From contig NZ_BAAAYL010000001.1 in the NCBI RefSeq assembly GCF_039536205.1, positions 5,332,001 to 5,396,000 of the forward strand: 64,000 nucleotides of DNA. Reading direction: 5' to 3'. This stretch comes from Streptomyces sannanensis. GTDB taxonomy: Bacteria > Actinomycetota > Actinomycetes > Streptomycetales > Streptomycetaceae. Position 1 is the stretch's first letter. Every line of letters begins with the position of its first letter. Below the pieces are notes generated by a model. The model had not been told where the DNA came from. It searched no databases and worked only from the letters and a program-made list of their open reading frames with translations. Of the stretch, positions 55,345 to 63,355 are shown one piece after another. The position numbers were made by a program, and so were the translations under genes.

Positions 55345-56673
55345 ATGCTGGACGGGCTGAGCGAGTACTGCGCCGAGGCGCTGGCGGAGCACGGGTGCCC
55401 GTCGGTGTCCATGGCCGTGGCCGAGCGGGGTGAGGTGGTCTGCGCCCAGGCGTACGGGATGGCGGACACCGCCGCCGGGATTCCCGCCACGCCCGGCACC
55501 GCCTACGGGCTGGCCTCCGTCACCAAGCCGATCACCGCCACCGCCGTCTGCGTCGCCGCCGACGAAGGGTTGCTGGACCTGGACGCGCCCGTGCCGGGCG
55601 AGTACCGGTGGGTCGCGCCGACCGTGCGTCAGCTGTTGCGGCACCGGGGCGGTTTCGGGGCGCACTACGACTTCCACTACGGCGGCGGCGAGCGCCCGAT
55701 CGATGCCGGCCGCTACAGCGTGCTCTACCGGGAGCCCGGCTCCGGCTTCGAGTACGCGAACCTCGGGTACCGGATCATCGGCCAGGTGCTGGAGGAGGCC
55801 ACCGGGCAGCCGCTGGAGAAGTTCGTTCGCGAGCGGGTGTTCGAGCCGCTCGGGCTCACCGGCTGCCACATCGGGCCGGAGTACCCGGGGGCGGCACCCT
55901 CCGCGGTGCGGTACACCGTCGACGGCCGCGCGTACCCGGCCCGTTGCGACACCAGCCACCCCGGGGCCACCCTCGGCTGGGCCACCGCCCCCGAGCTGAC
56001 GCTCTTCGCGCAGTCGTACGAACGGCTGCTGAAGCCGGAGACGGCCGCGGCGGTGCGGGACGGGCTGCCCTTCAACGCCCACCTCGGGTACGGGCTCGGC
56101 TGGTGCGTGTCGCGGGGCGGCGACGGGCCACTCGTCCAGAGCCACGGCGGTGGCATGGGCGGCGTCGCGGCGATGACGGTCGCCGTACCCGAGCAGCACC
56201 TCTCGGTCGCCGTACTGACCAACTCCACCAGCAAGGCGGCCCGCGACGCGATCGTCCAGTACGTACTGGGGGAGCTGGTCCCGAGGCACACGTCCGAACG
56301 GATCGACCCGGTGATCCGTGACGCCGCTCGCCCGCTGGACCTTCCGGTGGGCGCCTGGGCGGGCCCGATCGGCACGCCCGAGGGGGAAGTGCCCATCGTG
56401 CTCCGGCTGTCGGCGGACGGCCGGGTCGAGCTCCGGCTGAACGGCGAGAGCGCCATCGCCCCTGCACTCGCCTCCGAGGCCTGGGATCTCAAGGCCGACT
56501 TCCCTCTGCAACTTCCCACCGCCGACGCGCGCATCAACAGCCCCCGCCTCGGCCTGGCGCTCCGTCTCGTCGACGGACGGCTGACCGGCGTGGCCCACGC
56601 CTACAAGAACGGAGACGGCGAGGGCCTGCTGGGCAACTTCCTCACGCATCCCTGTGAGCTGCGGCCTCGCTGA
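55345..56673 (+). CDS. Serine hydrolase of the beta-lactamase/class C PBP family
   Basis: 442 residues. The active-site SxxK is Ser58-Lys61 in LASVTKP, the YxN motif is Tyr137-Asn139 in EYANLGY, and a third HGGGMGG-type motif takes the KTG place near residue 270. There is no signal peptide, so the protein is probably cytoplasmic: an esterase or D-aminopeptidase-like enzyme rather than a secreted beta-lactamase. A ~100-residue C-terminal lipocalin-like extension follows. Confidence 0.88.
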   Translation: MLDGLSEYCAEALAEHGCPSVSMAVAERGEVVCAQAYGMADTAAGIPATPGTAYGLASVTKPITATAVCVAADEGLLDLDAPVPGEYRWVAPTVRQLLRHRGGFGAHYDFHYGGGERPIDAGRYSVLYREPGSGFEYANLGYRIIGQVLEEATGQPLEKFVRERVFEPLGLTGCHIGPEYPGAAPSAVRYTVDGRAYPARCDTSHPGATLGWATAPELTLFAQSYERLLKPETAAAVRDGLPFNAHLGYGLGWCVSRGGDGPLVQSHGGGMGGVAAMTVAVPEQHLSVAVLTNSTSKAARDAIVQYVLGELVPRHTSERIDPVIRDAARPLDLPVGAWAGPIGTPEGEVPIVLRLSADGRVELRLNGESAIAPALASEAWDLKADFPLQLPTADARINSPRLGLALRLVDGRLTGVAHAYKNGDGEGLLGNFLTHPCELRPR

Positions 56674-56742
56674 TGCGGCGGCCGGGGACCGTTCACGGAG
56701 CGGTTCAGGGACCGCCCGCGCACCGGATGCGTCCGCGGACGG

Positions 56743-56826
56743 TCAGAGCGTGGGGAAGCCGCTCCGTGGCCGGACGTTCTCGATTGCTGTGGTGGCGCGG
56801 AAGACCGCGGTGTCGTCGTGGGAACG
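56743..56826 (-). pseudogene. Duplicated C-terminal tail of an amidase
   Basis: The minus strand reads RSHDDTAVFRATTAIENVRP and SGFPTL before the stop. It parallels the last 27 residues of the amidase at 60107 (RSYDDTTVFRAATAIETVRP). DNA similarity covers ~85 bp only. The rest of 56674-57039 holds nothing recognisable. Confidence 0.6.
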
Positions 56827-57039
56827 CCCCGGTCGAGCCGCAAGCTCTCCAGGCTCGGTGTCCCGCCCTGCGGGCGGTTCCAGGGGCGAAAAAGGTTTCA
56901 TTGAGCAATTCAGGAACCGTCCCGCGACCGGTACCGCGAAGGGCACCGTGTTGCTGGGCGCCAGGACCGTCATCGCCGAGTCCTGCCCTGCAGGTCCCGG
57001 CGGGCGTCCCGGACAGCGGGCACAGTCGCGCTACCGTTC

Positions 57040-58728
57040 CTAGCGATGTTGGCCACTGTTGGCTGAATCGCATGAAACCGGACTGGTCCGGTGACCCCGC
57101 GAACGGTCTTCGGGGTCTGGGAACAGCGCGAGTTGGTCACCTTGGCGCAGTCGAGTGTTGCCGCCTGTGTTTGGCGTGCTCGCTGTCCTGGGTGGGCTCG
57201 CGGTCCCACGCATCCTCGGGATGAATACGGCCTGGCCGGTAGCTCTCCGCGCCACGATCCTCTGGTCGTGGGCGGTCACACCTGGCCGACGCCGGATTCG
57301 GTGCCCGAGGGCGCGTCGTGCGATGGCCACCGAGGCACCGTGATGCCGGGTGACCTTGCTGTTGGTCTGCTGCTGCAGCGGGGTCCTCCAGTACCGCTCG
57401 CCCCAGACCGAGGTGTAGGCCGGGTCGACGGCGATCACCACGAGACCTTGATGGAAGGCCATGCTCCGGAGCCGTTCCCGGAACTTCGCAGTGGGAATAC
57501 CGGCGACGGTGCGGCGGAACCGCTTTCCGCGCCCGCCCCGGCCCATGGTCTCCCGGCCGACCTGACGGGCGTCGTAGAAGCCCAGATCCTCGATTGCGAT
57601 GCCGGCGCATTCGTGCTCGCGGGCAATCCGGATCAGCTCGGAGATCGCATTCCTCAGCCGTCCGTCCCGCTGGATGGTCGAGCCAGTGAGGTCGATCGGC
57701 ACGGTGATGGGTTCGCCTACAGGGTTGCCGTGCGGGTCAAGAACGTACGCGGCAAGGTGGTCGGCGTTCAGGTCAACACCGAGCAGCTTCTCCCCGAACG
57801 CCCGGATCTCCTCCGGCGATGGCAGGACGGCCTTGTCCGCCGACCAGGACGCGTCCACATACCAGCGGCCACGGCCCGGCTCGTACACGATGTCGTAGCG
57901 CACGGCCCGGTGTGCGGTGACGCGGTCCAGCCATTCTTCCCGCACGTGGTGAAAGGTGACAGAGCAGGAGAGCGTGTACCGGCCCCGTGGTGCGTTCGCC
58001 AGGTGCCGCAGCGGCTCCGGCAGCACCAGCGTGACCGAGCCGTTCTCCGGGGCGACGGTGATGGTGTAATTGCCGTACGGGGCCCCGGACTCGCCGTCGG
58101 CGGTCAGGAACAGCCGCCCGGCCTCCCACCGCTGCCGCCACTGCTGCTCGGTGAGCTGCGCGGCGGCCAGGTTGTGCCGGGTCTTGAGCAGGCGCCTGCC
58201 GCCGACCACAATCGCCGGGCGACCGGACGCGATACGCGCTTCCACGCCCGCCAGCCGGGCCTGGAGTACCTGCAGGCGGCGCTGCTTCTGGAAGCGTTCG
58301 CCCTGGGTCGGGTAGCCGCGCGTTGTGCCCACGCGCTTGCCGCACGGGACAGCCAGACGCCGGGTGATGGTACGGACGGCGCGACGCAGGCACGTGCGCT
58401 CGTCGTACAGGCAGCGCAGGGAGAGCTGGTACTGGTCCTCGTCGGCCCTGGTCATGGCCCCGGCCCAGCGGGAGGAGGACACGGCGGTGAGCGTCTTCTT
58501 CCGCTCCGCCCGCCGCGTGTCCTTCTTCCGCACCTCGCCGATACGGACCCGCGCGGCGAGATCCGCCCGCTGATGGCGGCCCAGATGCTCACCGGCCAGA
58601 CGCAGGACCTCCGCCTCCCCGGGCGTGATGCACAGCCGGTCCCGGATACGTGCCCCGGCGGGAGCGGCAACGGTGAAGGGCGCCGCGATCGTACGCAACT
58701 CACGCTTCTTCCCCTGCTTGCCTGCCAC
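57040..58728 (-). CDS. TnpB-like (IS200/IS605) protein with altered RuvC-III residue
   Basis: 562 residues from GTG 58728 (GGGAGGGGG upstream). The RuvC-like segments are LLGVDLNADHLAAYVLD with Asp ~318, AGIAIEDLGF with Glu ~378, and VIAVDPAYTSVWG. The zinc-finger cysteines of canonical TnpB are absent. The position expected to hold the third catalytic Asp (RHDAAS in relatives I remember) reads RHHGAS at ~463. No TnpA lies nearby. It may be a nuclease-inactive TnpB. The truncated toxin gene begins 158 bp to the right. Confidence 0.72.
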   Translation of the reverse strand: MAGKQGKKRELRTIAAPFTVAAPAGARIRDRLCITPGEAEVLRLAGEHLGRHQRADLAARVRIGEVRKKDTRRAERKKTLTAVSSSRWAGAMTRADEDQYQLSLRCLYDERTCLRRAVRTITRRLAVPCGKRVGTTRGYPTQGERFQKQRRLQVLQARLAGVEARIASGRPAIVVGGRRLLKTRHNLAAAQLTEQQWRQRWEAGRLFLTADGESGAPYGNYTITVAPENGSVTLVLPEPLRHLANAPRGRYTLSCSVTFHHVREEWLDRVTAHRAVRYDIVYEPGRGRWYVDASWSADKAVLPSPEEIRAFGEKLLGVDLNADHLAAYVLDPHGNPVGEPITVPIDLTGSTIQRDGRLRNAISELIRIAREHECAGIAIEDLGFYDARQVGRETMGRGGRGKRFRRTVAGIPTAKFRERLRSMAFHQGLVVIAVDPAYTSVWGERYWRTPLQQQTNSKVTRHHGASVAIARRALGHRIRRRPGVTAHDQRIVARRATGQAVFIPRMRGTASPPRTASTPNTGGNTRLRQGDQLALFPDPEDRSRGHRTSPVSCDSANSGQHR

Positions 58729-58886
58729 CGGCCACCCCCTCCCACGGACGCATCGAACCCAGCCACCAACACCGATCATGCGTTCCGCGTACCCGCAAAC
58801 CCCTGGAAACCAGCCCGGTTCACCCCATCGAGGGACACCCCGGCCAACCACGGCCAACAACCGAATCAGCAGTTGGCGACCCGAAC

Positions 58887-59093
58887 ATGAAGGAGTTGCG
58901 CCCGGGGTCCGCGGGTGACAGCGAAGTGCGCATCCTGTTCATCTTCGATCCACTTCGTCAGGCGGTGCTCCTGTTGGCTGGCGACAAGGCCGGAAACTGG
59001 GAAGGATGGTACGAGGAGGCCATCCCGATTGCGGACGCGCGGTACGAGGACCATCTGAAGGTTCTGGAGGCGAAGGAGGCCGGCGGATCATGA
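58887..59093 (+). pseudogene. 5'-truncated RelE/HigB-like toxin gene
   Basis: 68 residues beginning MKELRPGSAGDSEVRILFIF, then AVLLLAGDKAGNWEGWYEEA. This is the C-terminal ~60% of a Gp49/HigB-like toxin; the N-terminal ~50 residues are missing and the sequence is cut near the TnpB element. The ATG 58887 is an internal Met. The antitoxin behind it is intact and overlaps by 4 bp. Confidence 0.75.
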
Positions 59094-59413
59094 TCGGAAC
59101 GGGCGTCTACCGCACGGAGGACGAGTTCCTGGAGGAATTCGTGGCCCCCGAAGACCGTGAGGGCGTCAAGCAGCGTGCGGCCCAGCTCATCGCGGAGAAC
59201 CATGGCGCGCGGCTCGCGGAGCTGCGGGAACAGGCCCACCTTGACCAGGAGGAGGCCGCCCGGCGGATGGGCGTCTCTACTGCCCGCGTCGCAGAAATCG
59301 AGAGCGGCAGGGATGCCTCCCTGAACGTGATCAAGGCGTTTCTGCTGGCCATAGGGTATGAGGATGTTGAGCTGACTGCTGTGAGGAACGGCAACCGATT
59401 CCGCATCGCCTGA
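59090..59413 (+). CDS. XRE-type antitoxin beside a truncated toxin
   Basis: 107 residues. An N-terminal toxin-binding part is followed by a helix-turn-helix at about 42-95 (LAELREQAHLDQEEAARRMG, VAEIESGRDASLNVIKAFLL). ATG 59090 overlaps the toxin stop. With the toxin cut short it is probably an orphan antitoxin, still able to bind DNA or foreign toxins. Confidence 0.82.
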   Translation: MIGTGVYRTEDEFLEEFVAPEDREGVKQRAAQLIAENHGARLAELREQAHLDQEEAARRMGVSTARVAEIESGRDASLNVIKAFLLAIGYEDVELTAVRNGNRFRIA

Positions 59414-59446
59414 TCCACAAGGAAGGCTCTGGCCAACGCCGCGAGT

Positions 59447-59950
59447 CTAGGCAGGGTCCACGTTCCAGACGTGGGGCAGGTCGCCGCCGCAGAAGACGCA
59501 GACGAAGTCGGCCTCGCGCACGATGTTGTGCTCCCCGCAGCTCTCGCAGCGTCGGAAGACGACCTCGTGCGTGAAACCGGCAGGGTGGCCGAGACCGGCG
59601 AGGTCCAGGGCTCGGGCCACGGTCGGCCAGGAGGTGACGTCCGGGCAGTAGCCGGTCGACTGGTTGCTGACCTCGCTGACCGCCCACTCACCGGCCTCGC
59701 GAGCGAAGCTCATCTCGCCCGCGCCCAGGACCTTGCCGCCGCCCGCGCACGCCACATGCTCGCTGCGGCGCGGTGCGAGCCGCAGGACGCCCTCCAGGTC
59801 GACGACGAAGGTGAAGGGCTCGGCGAACTCCGTCGCCGGCTGCCCGGAGGCCCAGTCGTCGAAGTCGGCGGGCGAGCGGATCGGCCGGCCCTCGCTCCCG
59901 GGCCGGACCATGGCCCTGAGCTCGGCAGGGCCCACGTACCGGTAACTCAC
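59447..59950 (-). CDS. Conserved protein with C-terminal zinc-ribbon-like motif
   Basis: 167 residues from GTG 59950 (or 59953). The N terminus is SYRYVGPAELRAMVRPG, and near the end CESCGEHNIV and FVCVFCGGDLP give a C-x2-C...C-x2-C ribbon. I believe it is a conserved Streptomyces protein of unknown function. It follows a broken VOC-like frame on the same strand. Confidence 0.7.
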   Translation of the reverse strand: MSYRYVGPAELRAMVRPGSEGRPIRSPADFDDWASGQPATEFAEPFTFVVDLEGVLRLAPRRSEHVACAGGGKVLGAGEMSFAREAGEWAVSEVSNQSTGYCPDVTSWPTVARALDLAGLGHPAGFTHEVVFRRCESCGEHNIVREADFVCVFCGGDLPHVWNVDPA

Positions 59951-59957
59951 CACCAGG

Positions 59958-60073
59958 TCACCCCTTGCGCGACAGAACCTCCACGTAGTGAGGGTTGTAC
60001 ATGATGCCGAGGACGTTCCCGAAGAGAGGCCGGCCTGCCTCCCACGGAGGGCCGGACGGGCGACTTCCTCGGC
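59958..60073 (-). pseudogene. C-terminal fragment, possibly VOC/glyoxalase-like
   Basis: The minus strand ends GNVLGIMYNPHYVEVLSRKG, preceded by PPWEAGRPLF. This recalls the last strand of VOC-superfamily proteins. The frame upstream has no such character. It is too short to be functional and the family is tentative. Confidence 0.4.
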
Positions 60074-60106
60074 CACCCCGGTGCGCCGCGGGTCCGGCGG
60101 CCGCGG

Positions 60107-61534
60107 TCAGAGGGCCGGGACGCTGCTCCAGGGCCGGACCGTCTCGATCGCTGTCGCGGCGCGGAAGACCGTGGTGTCGTCGTAGGAACGACCGACGATC
60201 TGCACGCCCGTCGGTACTCCGGTCGAGGCGAAACCGGACGGCACGCTCAGCACCGGGCAGCGGCTCGCGATGTTGAACACCGTGGTCAGTGAGGCCTCGA
60301 GGTAGGTGTCGAGCTCGATGCCGTTGATCACGACCTTCGTCGACAGGTAGTCGTCGTCGGCCGCGAACGCCGGGATGGCGATGGTGGGGCACAGCAGCAC
60401 GTCGTAACGGTCGAGGAGTGTGCCGAGCTCCGCCTGCAGCCTGCCCTCGATGGCCAGTCCCTCCAGGAAACTGCCCGGCTCGCTCGCTGCGCGGCCGGAC
60501 CGTTCGGCGAAGTCCAGCGCGTACGGGGTGAGCTTGTCGCCGTGCTCGGCGGCGACCGAGGAGACGTACGGGCCGAAGATCGTGCCGAAGTGGATCAGCG
60601 CGGCCTTCATGACGTCCGCGCGCGTGATCGCGACCTCGACCTCGTCGACGACCGCCCCGGCGGCGCGCAGTGCCTCGGCCACCGCGCGGGTGTTGGCCTC
60701 GACCTCGGGGTCGACCGGCCAGTCCCCGAGGGTGACCGACAGCGCGACCCGCAGACCCGCGGCGCCCTCGAACTGCTCAGGAAGGACCAGCTTGGGGTGG
60801 AGCGAGACGCCGTCCAGCGGATGCGGCCCCGCGATGACGTTCTGCAGGAGGGCGCAGTCGGCGACGGTGCGTGCCATCGGGCCGTCGTGGCAGTACGTGT
60901 CGAGGTTGAACGGCGCCATCGCCGGTACGCGGCCGTACGGGGGCTTGAAGCCGACCGTGCCCGTGCACGAGGCGGGGATGCGGATCGACCCGCCGATGTC
61001 GGAGCCGGTCGCCAGGGTGGTCTCGCCCGCCGCGAGCGCCGCGCCGGCGCCGCCCGAGGAGCCGCCCGGGGAGAACTCCAGGTTCCACGGGTTGCGCGTG
61101 ACGCCCCACAGCCGGGACTGCGTGAACGCCGCACAGCTGAACTCGGGTGTTGTGGTCCGCGCGTGCATGATGCCGCCGGCGGCCTGGACGCGCTCGACGA
61201 CCGGGTGGGTCTCCTCGGCGATCTCGTTCTCGTACGCCAGGGAGCCGTCCGTGGCGCGGCGGCCGGCGATGGGCTGCTCCTCCTTGGTGGCGACGGCCAG
61301 CCCCTCCAGCGGCCGGGGCGGCTCGCCCTTGCCCGCGTAGCGTGCTTCCGCCTCGCGGGCGGCGGCCAGGGCCTCGTCGAAGGTGCGCTCGGCGAGGGCG
61401 TTGACCTTCGGCTCGACCGCTTCGGCGCGCGCGATGACCGCGGTCATGAGCTCGACGGGGGACAGCGAGCGGTCACGGAAGCGGCGGAGGGCCTCGGTGG
61501 CCGGCAGATAGGCGAGGTCGGTGAGGTCGGTCAT
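60107..61534 (-). CDS. Amidase signature family enzyme
   Basis: 475 residues with the full Ser-cisSer-Lys triad: Lys84 in AVATKEEQ, Ser159 in PGGSSGG and Ser183 in GSDIGGSIRIP. It cleaves amides in the cytoplasm; the substrate is unknown. ATG 61534 has GAAGGA upstream; ATG 61549 is possible. It lies 32 bp downstream of the ABC ATPase gene on the same strand, so it is probably co-transcribed and may process an imported amide or peptide-like compound. Confidence 0.9.
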   Translation of the reverse strand: MTDLTDLAYLPATEALRRFRDRSLSPVELMTAVIARAEAVEPKVNALAERTFDEALAAAREAEARYAGKGEPPRPLEGLAVATKEEQPIAGRRATDGSLAYENEIAEETHPVVERVQAAGGIMHARTTTPEFSCAAFTQSRLWGVTRNPWNLEFSPGGSSGGAGAALAAGETTLATGSDIGGSIRIPASCTGTVGFKPPYGRVPAMAPFNLDTYCHDGPMARTVADCALLQNVIAGPHPLDGVSLHPKLVLPEQFEGAAGLRVALSVTLGDWPVDPEVEANTRAVAEALRAAGAVVDEVEVAITRADVMKAALIHFGTIFGPYVSSVAAEHGDKLTPYALDFAERSGRAASEPGSFLEGLAIEGRLQAELGTLLDRYDVLLCPTIAIPAFAADDDYLSTKVVINGIELDTYLEASLTTVFNIASRCPVLSVPSGFASTGVPTGVQIVGRSYDDTTVFRAATAIETVRPWSSVPAL

Positions 61535-61566
61535 GGGGAAGTCCTTCATGAGTGTGTTCCGGGGGA

Positions 61567-62376
61567 TCAGGTGAGGGAGCGGCGGCCTTCGGAGATGCGG
61601 GCCGGGTCCCAGCCGCGTCGCGGCACGGAGTTGAGGAGCAGGCGCGTATAGCCGTGCTGAGGAGCCGTCAGCACCTGTGCGGTGGAGCCGGATTCGACGA
61701 TCCGGCCGGATCTGAGCACGACGACGTCGTCGGTGATGTGCCGGACGACCGCCAGATCGTGGCTGACGAAGAGGAATCCGATGCCCTCGTCGCGCCGGAT
61801 GGTCGTGAGCAGGTCGAGGATCTGCGCCTGGATGGACACATCGAGGGCGGCGACCGCCTCGTCGAGCACGAGCACCCGGGGCCGCGCCGCCAGCGCCCGC
61901 GCGATGGCCACGCGCTGCCGCTGCCCGCCGGACAGCCGGCGCGGGAGCGCTCCGGCCTCGCGCTCGCCCAGCCCCACCTGGTCGAGGAGTTCGGCGACCC
62001 GGCTGCGCCGCGCTTCGGCATCGAGCGGGAAATGCAGCCGCAGGACCTCCTCGATGCACTGGCTCACGGGGATGCGCGGGTCGAGCGAGAGATACGGGTC
62101 CTGGAAGACCATCTGGATCTCGCGGGCGCGCGCCAGGCGTTCGGCGCGGCCGCGGGCCCGCGCCGAGCGGTCGCGGCCGTCCAGGTGGACCGTGCCGCCG
62201 TCGGGTGTCTCCAGGCCGACGAGCATGCGTACGGTGGTGGTCTTGCCGCTTCCGGACTCGCCGACGATGCCGAGCGAGCCGCCCGGCGGCAGGGTGAACG
62301 ACACGCCGTCGACCGCCGTGTGGTCCCCGTACTCCTTCCGCAGCCCGTCCACCACAAGACCGCTGTCGGTCGTCAC
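61567..62376 (-). CDS. Peptide-type ABC transporter ATP-binding protein (OppF/DppF-like)
   Basis: 269 residues: Walker A GESGSGKTT at ~39-47, signature LSGGQRQRVAIARAL, Walker B VLVLDEAVAALD and the H-loop FVSHDLAVV. The start GTG 62376 overlaps the stop of the next ATPase gene (GTGA). Second ATPase of a dipeptide/nickel-type importer. It lacks the C-terminal oligopeptide iron-sulphur region seen in its partner. Confidence 0.9.
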   Translation of the reverse strand: MTTDSGLVVDGLRKEYGDHTAVDGVSFTLPPGGSLGIVGESGSGKTTTVRMLVGLETPDGGTVHLDGRDRSARARGRAERLARAREIQMVFQDPYLSLDPRIPVSQCIEEVLRLHFPLDAEARRSRVAELLDQVGLGEREAGALPRRLSGGQRQRVAIARALAARPRVLVLDEAVAALDVSIQAQILDLLTTIRRDEGIGFLFVSHDLAVVRHITDDVVVLRSGRIVESGSTAQVLTAPQHGYTRLLLNSVPRRGWDPARISEGRRSLT

Positions 62377-63350
62377 AGCAGGATCCCTTCGTCGGCACGC
62401 AGGCATGCGGCGAGACCTTCGCCGTGCCGCGTCAGTACGGGGGTCTCGGCCGAGCACCGGTCCTGCGCGTGCGCGCAGCGCGCGGCGAACGCGCAGCCGG
62501 GCGGGGATTCGGCGAGGGAGACCGGGCGGCCCCGGATGGGCCGTGGTGCCCCCGCGCCCGGTTCGATGCGGGGGGTGCTGGCGAGCAGGCCGGCCGTGTA
62601 CGGGTGGCGCGGCCGCTCGAACAGGTCCTCGGCGCCGCGTGTCTCGACGATGCGGCCCGCGTACATCACATAGATCCGGTCGCAGATGGCCGAGGCCAGT
62701 TCCAGATCGTGGGTGACGAAGAGCATCCCCGTGCCGCGCTCGGCCTGCAGGCGGGTGAGGATCGCGATGACCTCGGCCTGGGTCGTGACATCGAGCGCGG
62801 TCGTCGGCTCGTCGGCGACCAGCAGGGACGGCTCGCCCGCGAGCGACGCCGCGATGACGACGCGCTGGAGCATGCCGCCGGAGAACTGGTGCGGGTAGCG
62901 CCGGAGCGCCCCGCGCGGGTCCCGGATGCCGACGGCTTCGAGGAGTTCCTCGGCACGGGTGGCCGCCACGGCCGCGGGTACGCCCGCCGTGCGCAGCCCC
63001 TCGGTGAGGAAGTCGCCCACGCGGCGCAGCGGATTGACGGAGGCGCGCGGGTCCTGGAAGACCATCGAGACCTGACGGGCCCGCAGATCGCGCAGTCCTG
63101 CGCGGTCCATGGTCAGCACGTCACGTCCGGCGACGCGTACCTCGCCGTCCGTCCGCGCCCGCTCCGGAAGCAGTCCGAGCACACTGCGGCAGGCGACCGA
63201 CTTGCCGGAGCCGGACTCACCGACCAGGCCGACGGTCTCACCCGCGGCGACGCGCAGCGAGACACCGTCCAGGATCGGCCGGGCCGCATGCCCTTCGGGC
63301 AGCCGCACGCTGAGATCGTCGATCTCCAGAAGGGATTCCTGTGTCGTCAT
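62373..63350 (-). CDS. Peptide-type ABC transporter ATP-binding protein (OppD/DppD-like)
   Basis: 325 residues: Walker A GESGSGKSV, signature FSGGMLQRVVI, Walker B LLVADEPTTALD. The C-terminal oligopeptide-transporter extension has its cysteine cluster (PPGCAFAARCAHAQDRCSAE), which in some homologues binds iron-sulphur. It follows the permease gene within 5 bp. Confidence 0.92.
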   Translation of the reverse strand: MTTQESLLEIDDLSVRLPEGHAARPILDGVSLRVAAGETVGLVGESGSGKSVACRSVLGLLPERARTDGEVRVAGRDVLTMDRAGLRDLRARQVSMVFQDPRASVNPLRRVGDFLTEGLRTAGVPAAVAATRAEELLEAVGIRDPRGALRRYPHQFSGGMLQRVVIAASLAGEPSLLVADEPTTALDVTTQAEVIAILTRLQAERGTGMLFVTHDLELASAICDRIYVMYAGRIVETRGAEDLFERPRHPYTAGLLASTPRIEPGAGAPRPIRGRPVSLAESPPGCAFAARCAHAQDRCSAETPVLTRHGEGLAACLRADEGILL

Positions 63351-63355
63351 GAGCC

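Noticed and set aside
55345..56673. Secreted beta-lactamase conferring resistance
   Set aside because: The SxxK and YxN motifs fit the wider serine hydrolase family, but there is no signal peptide.
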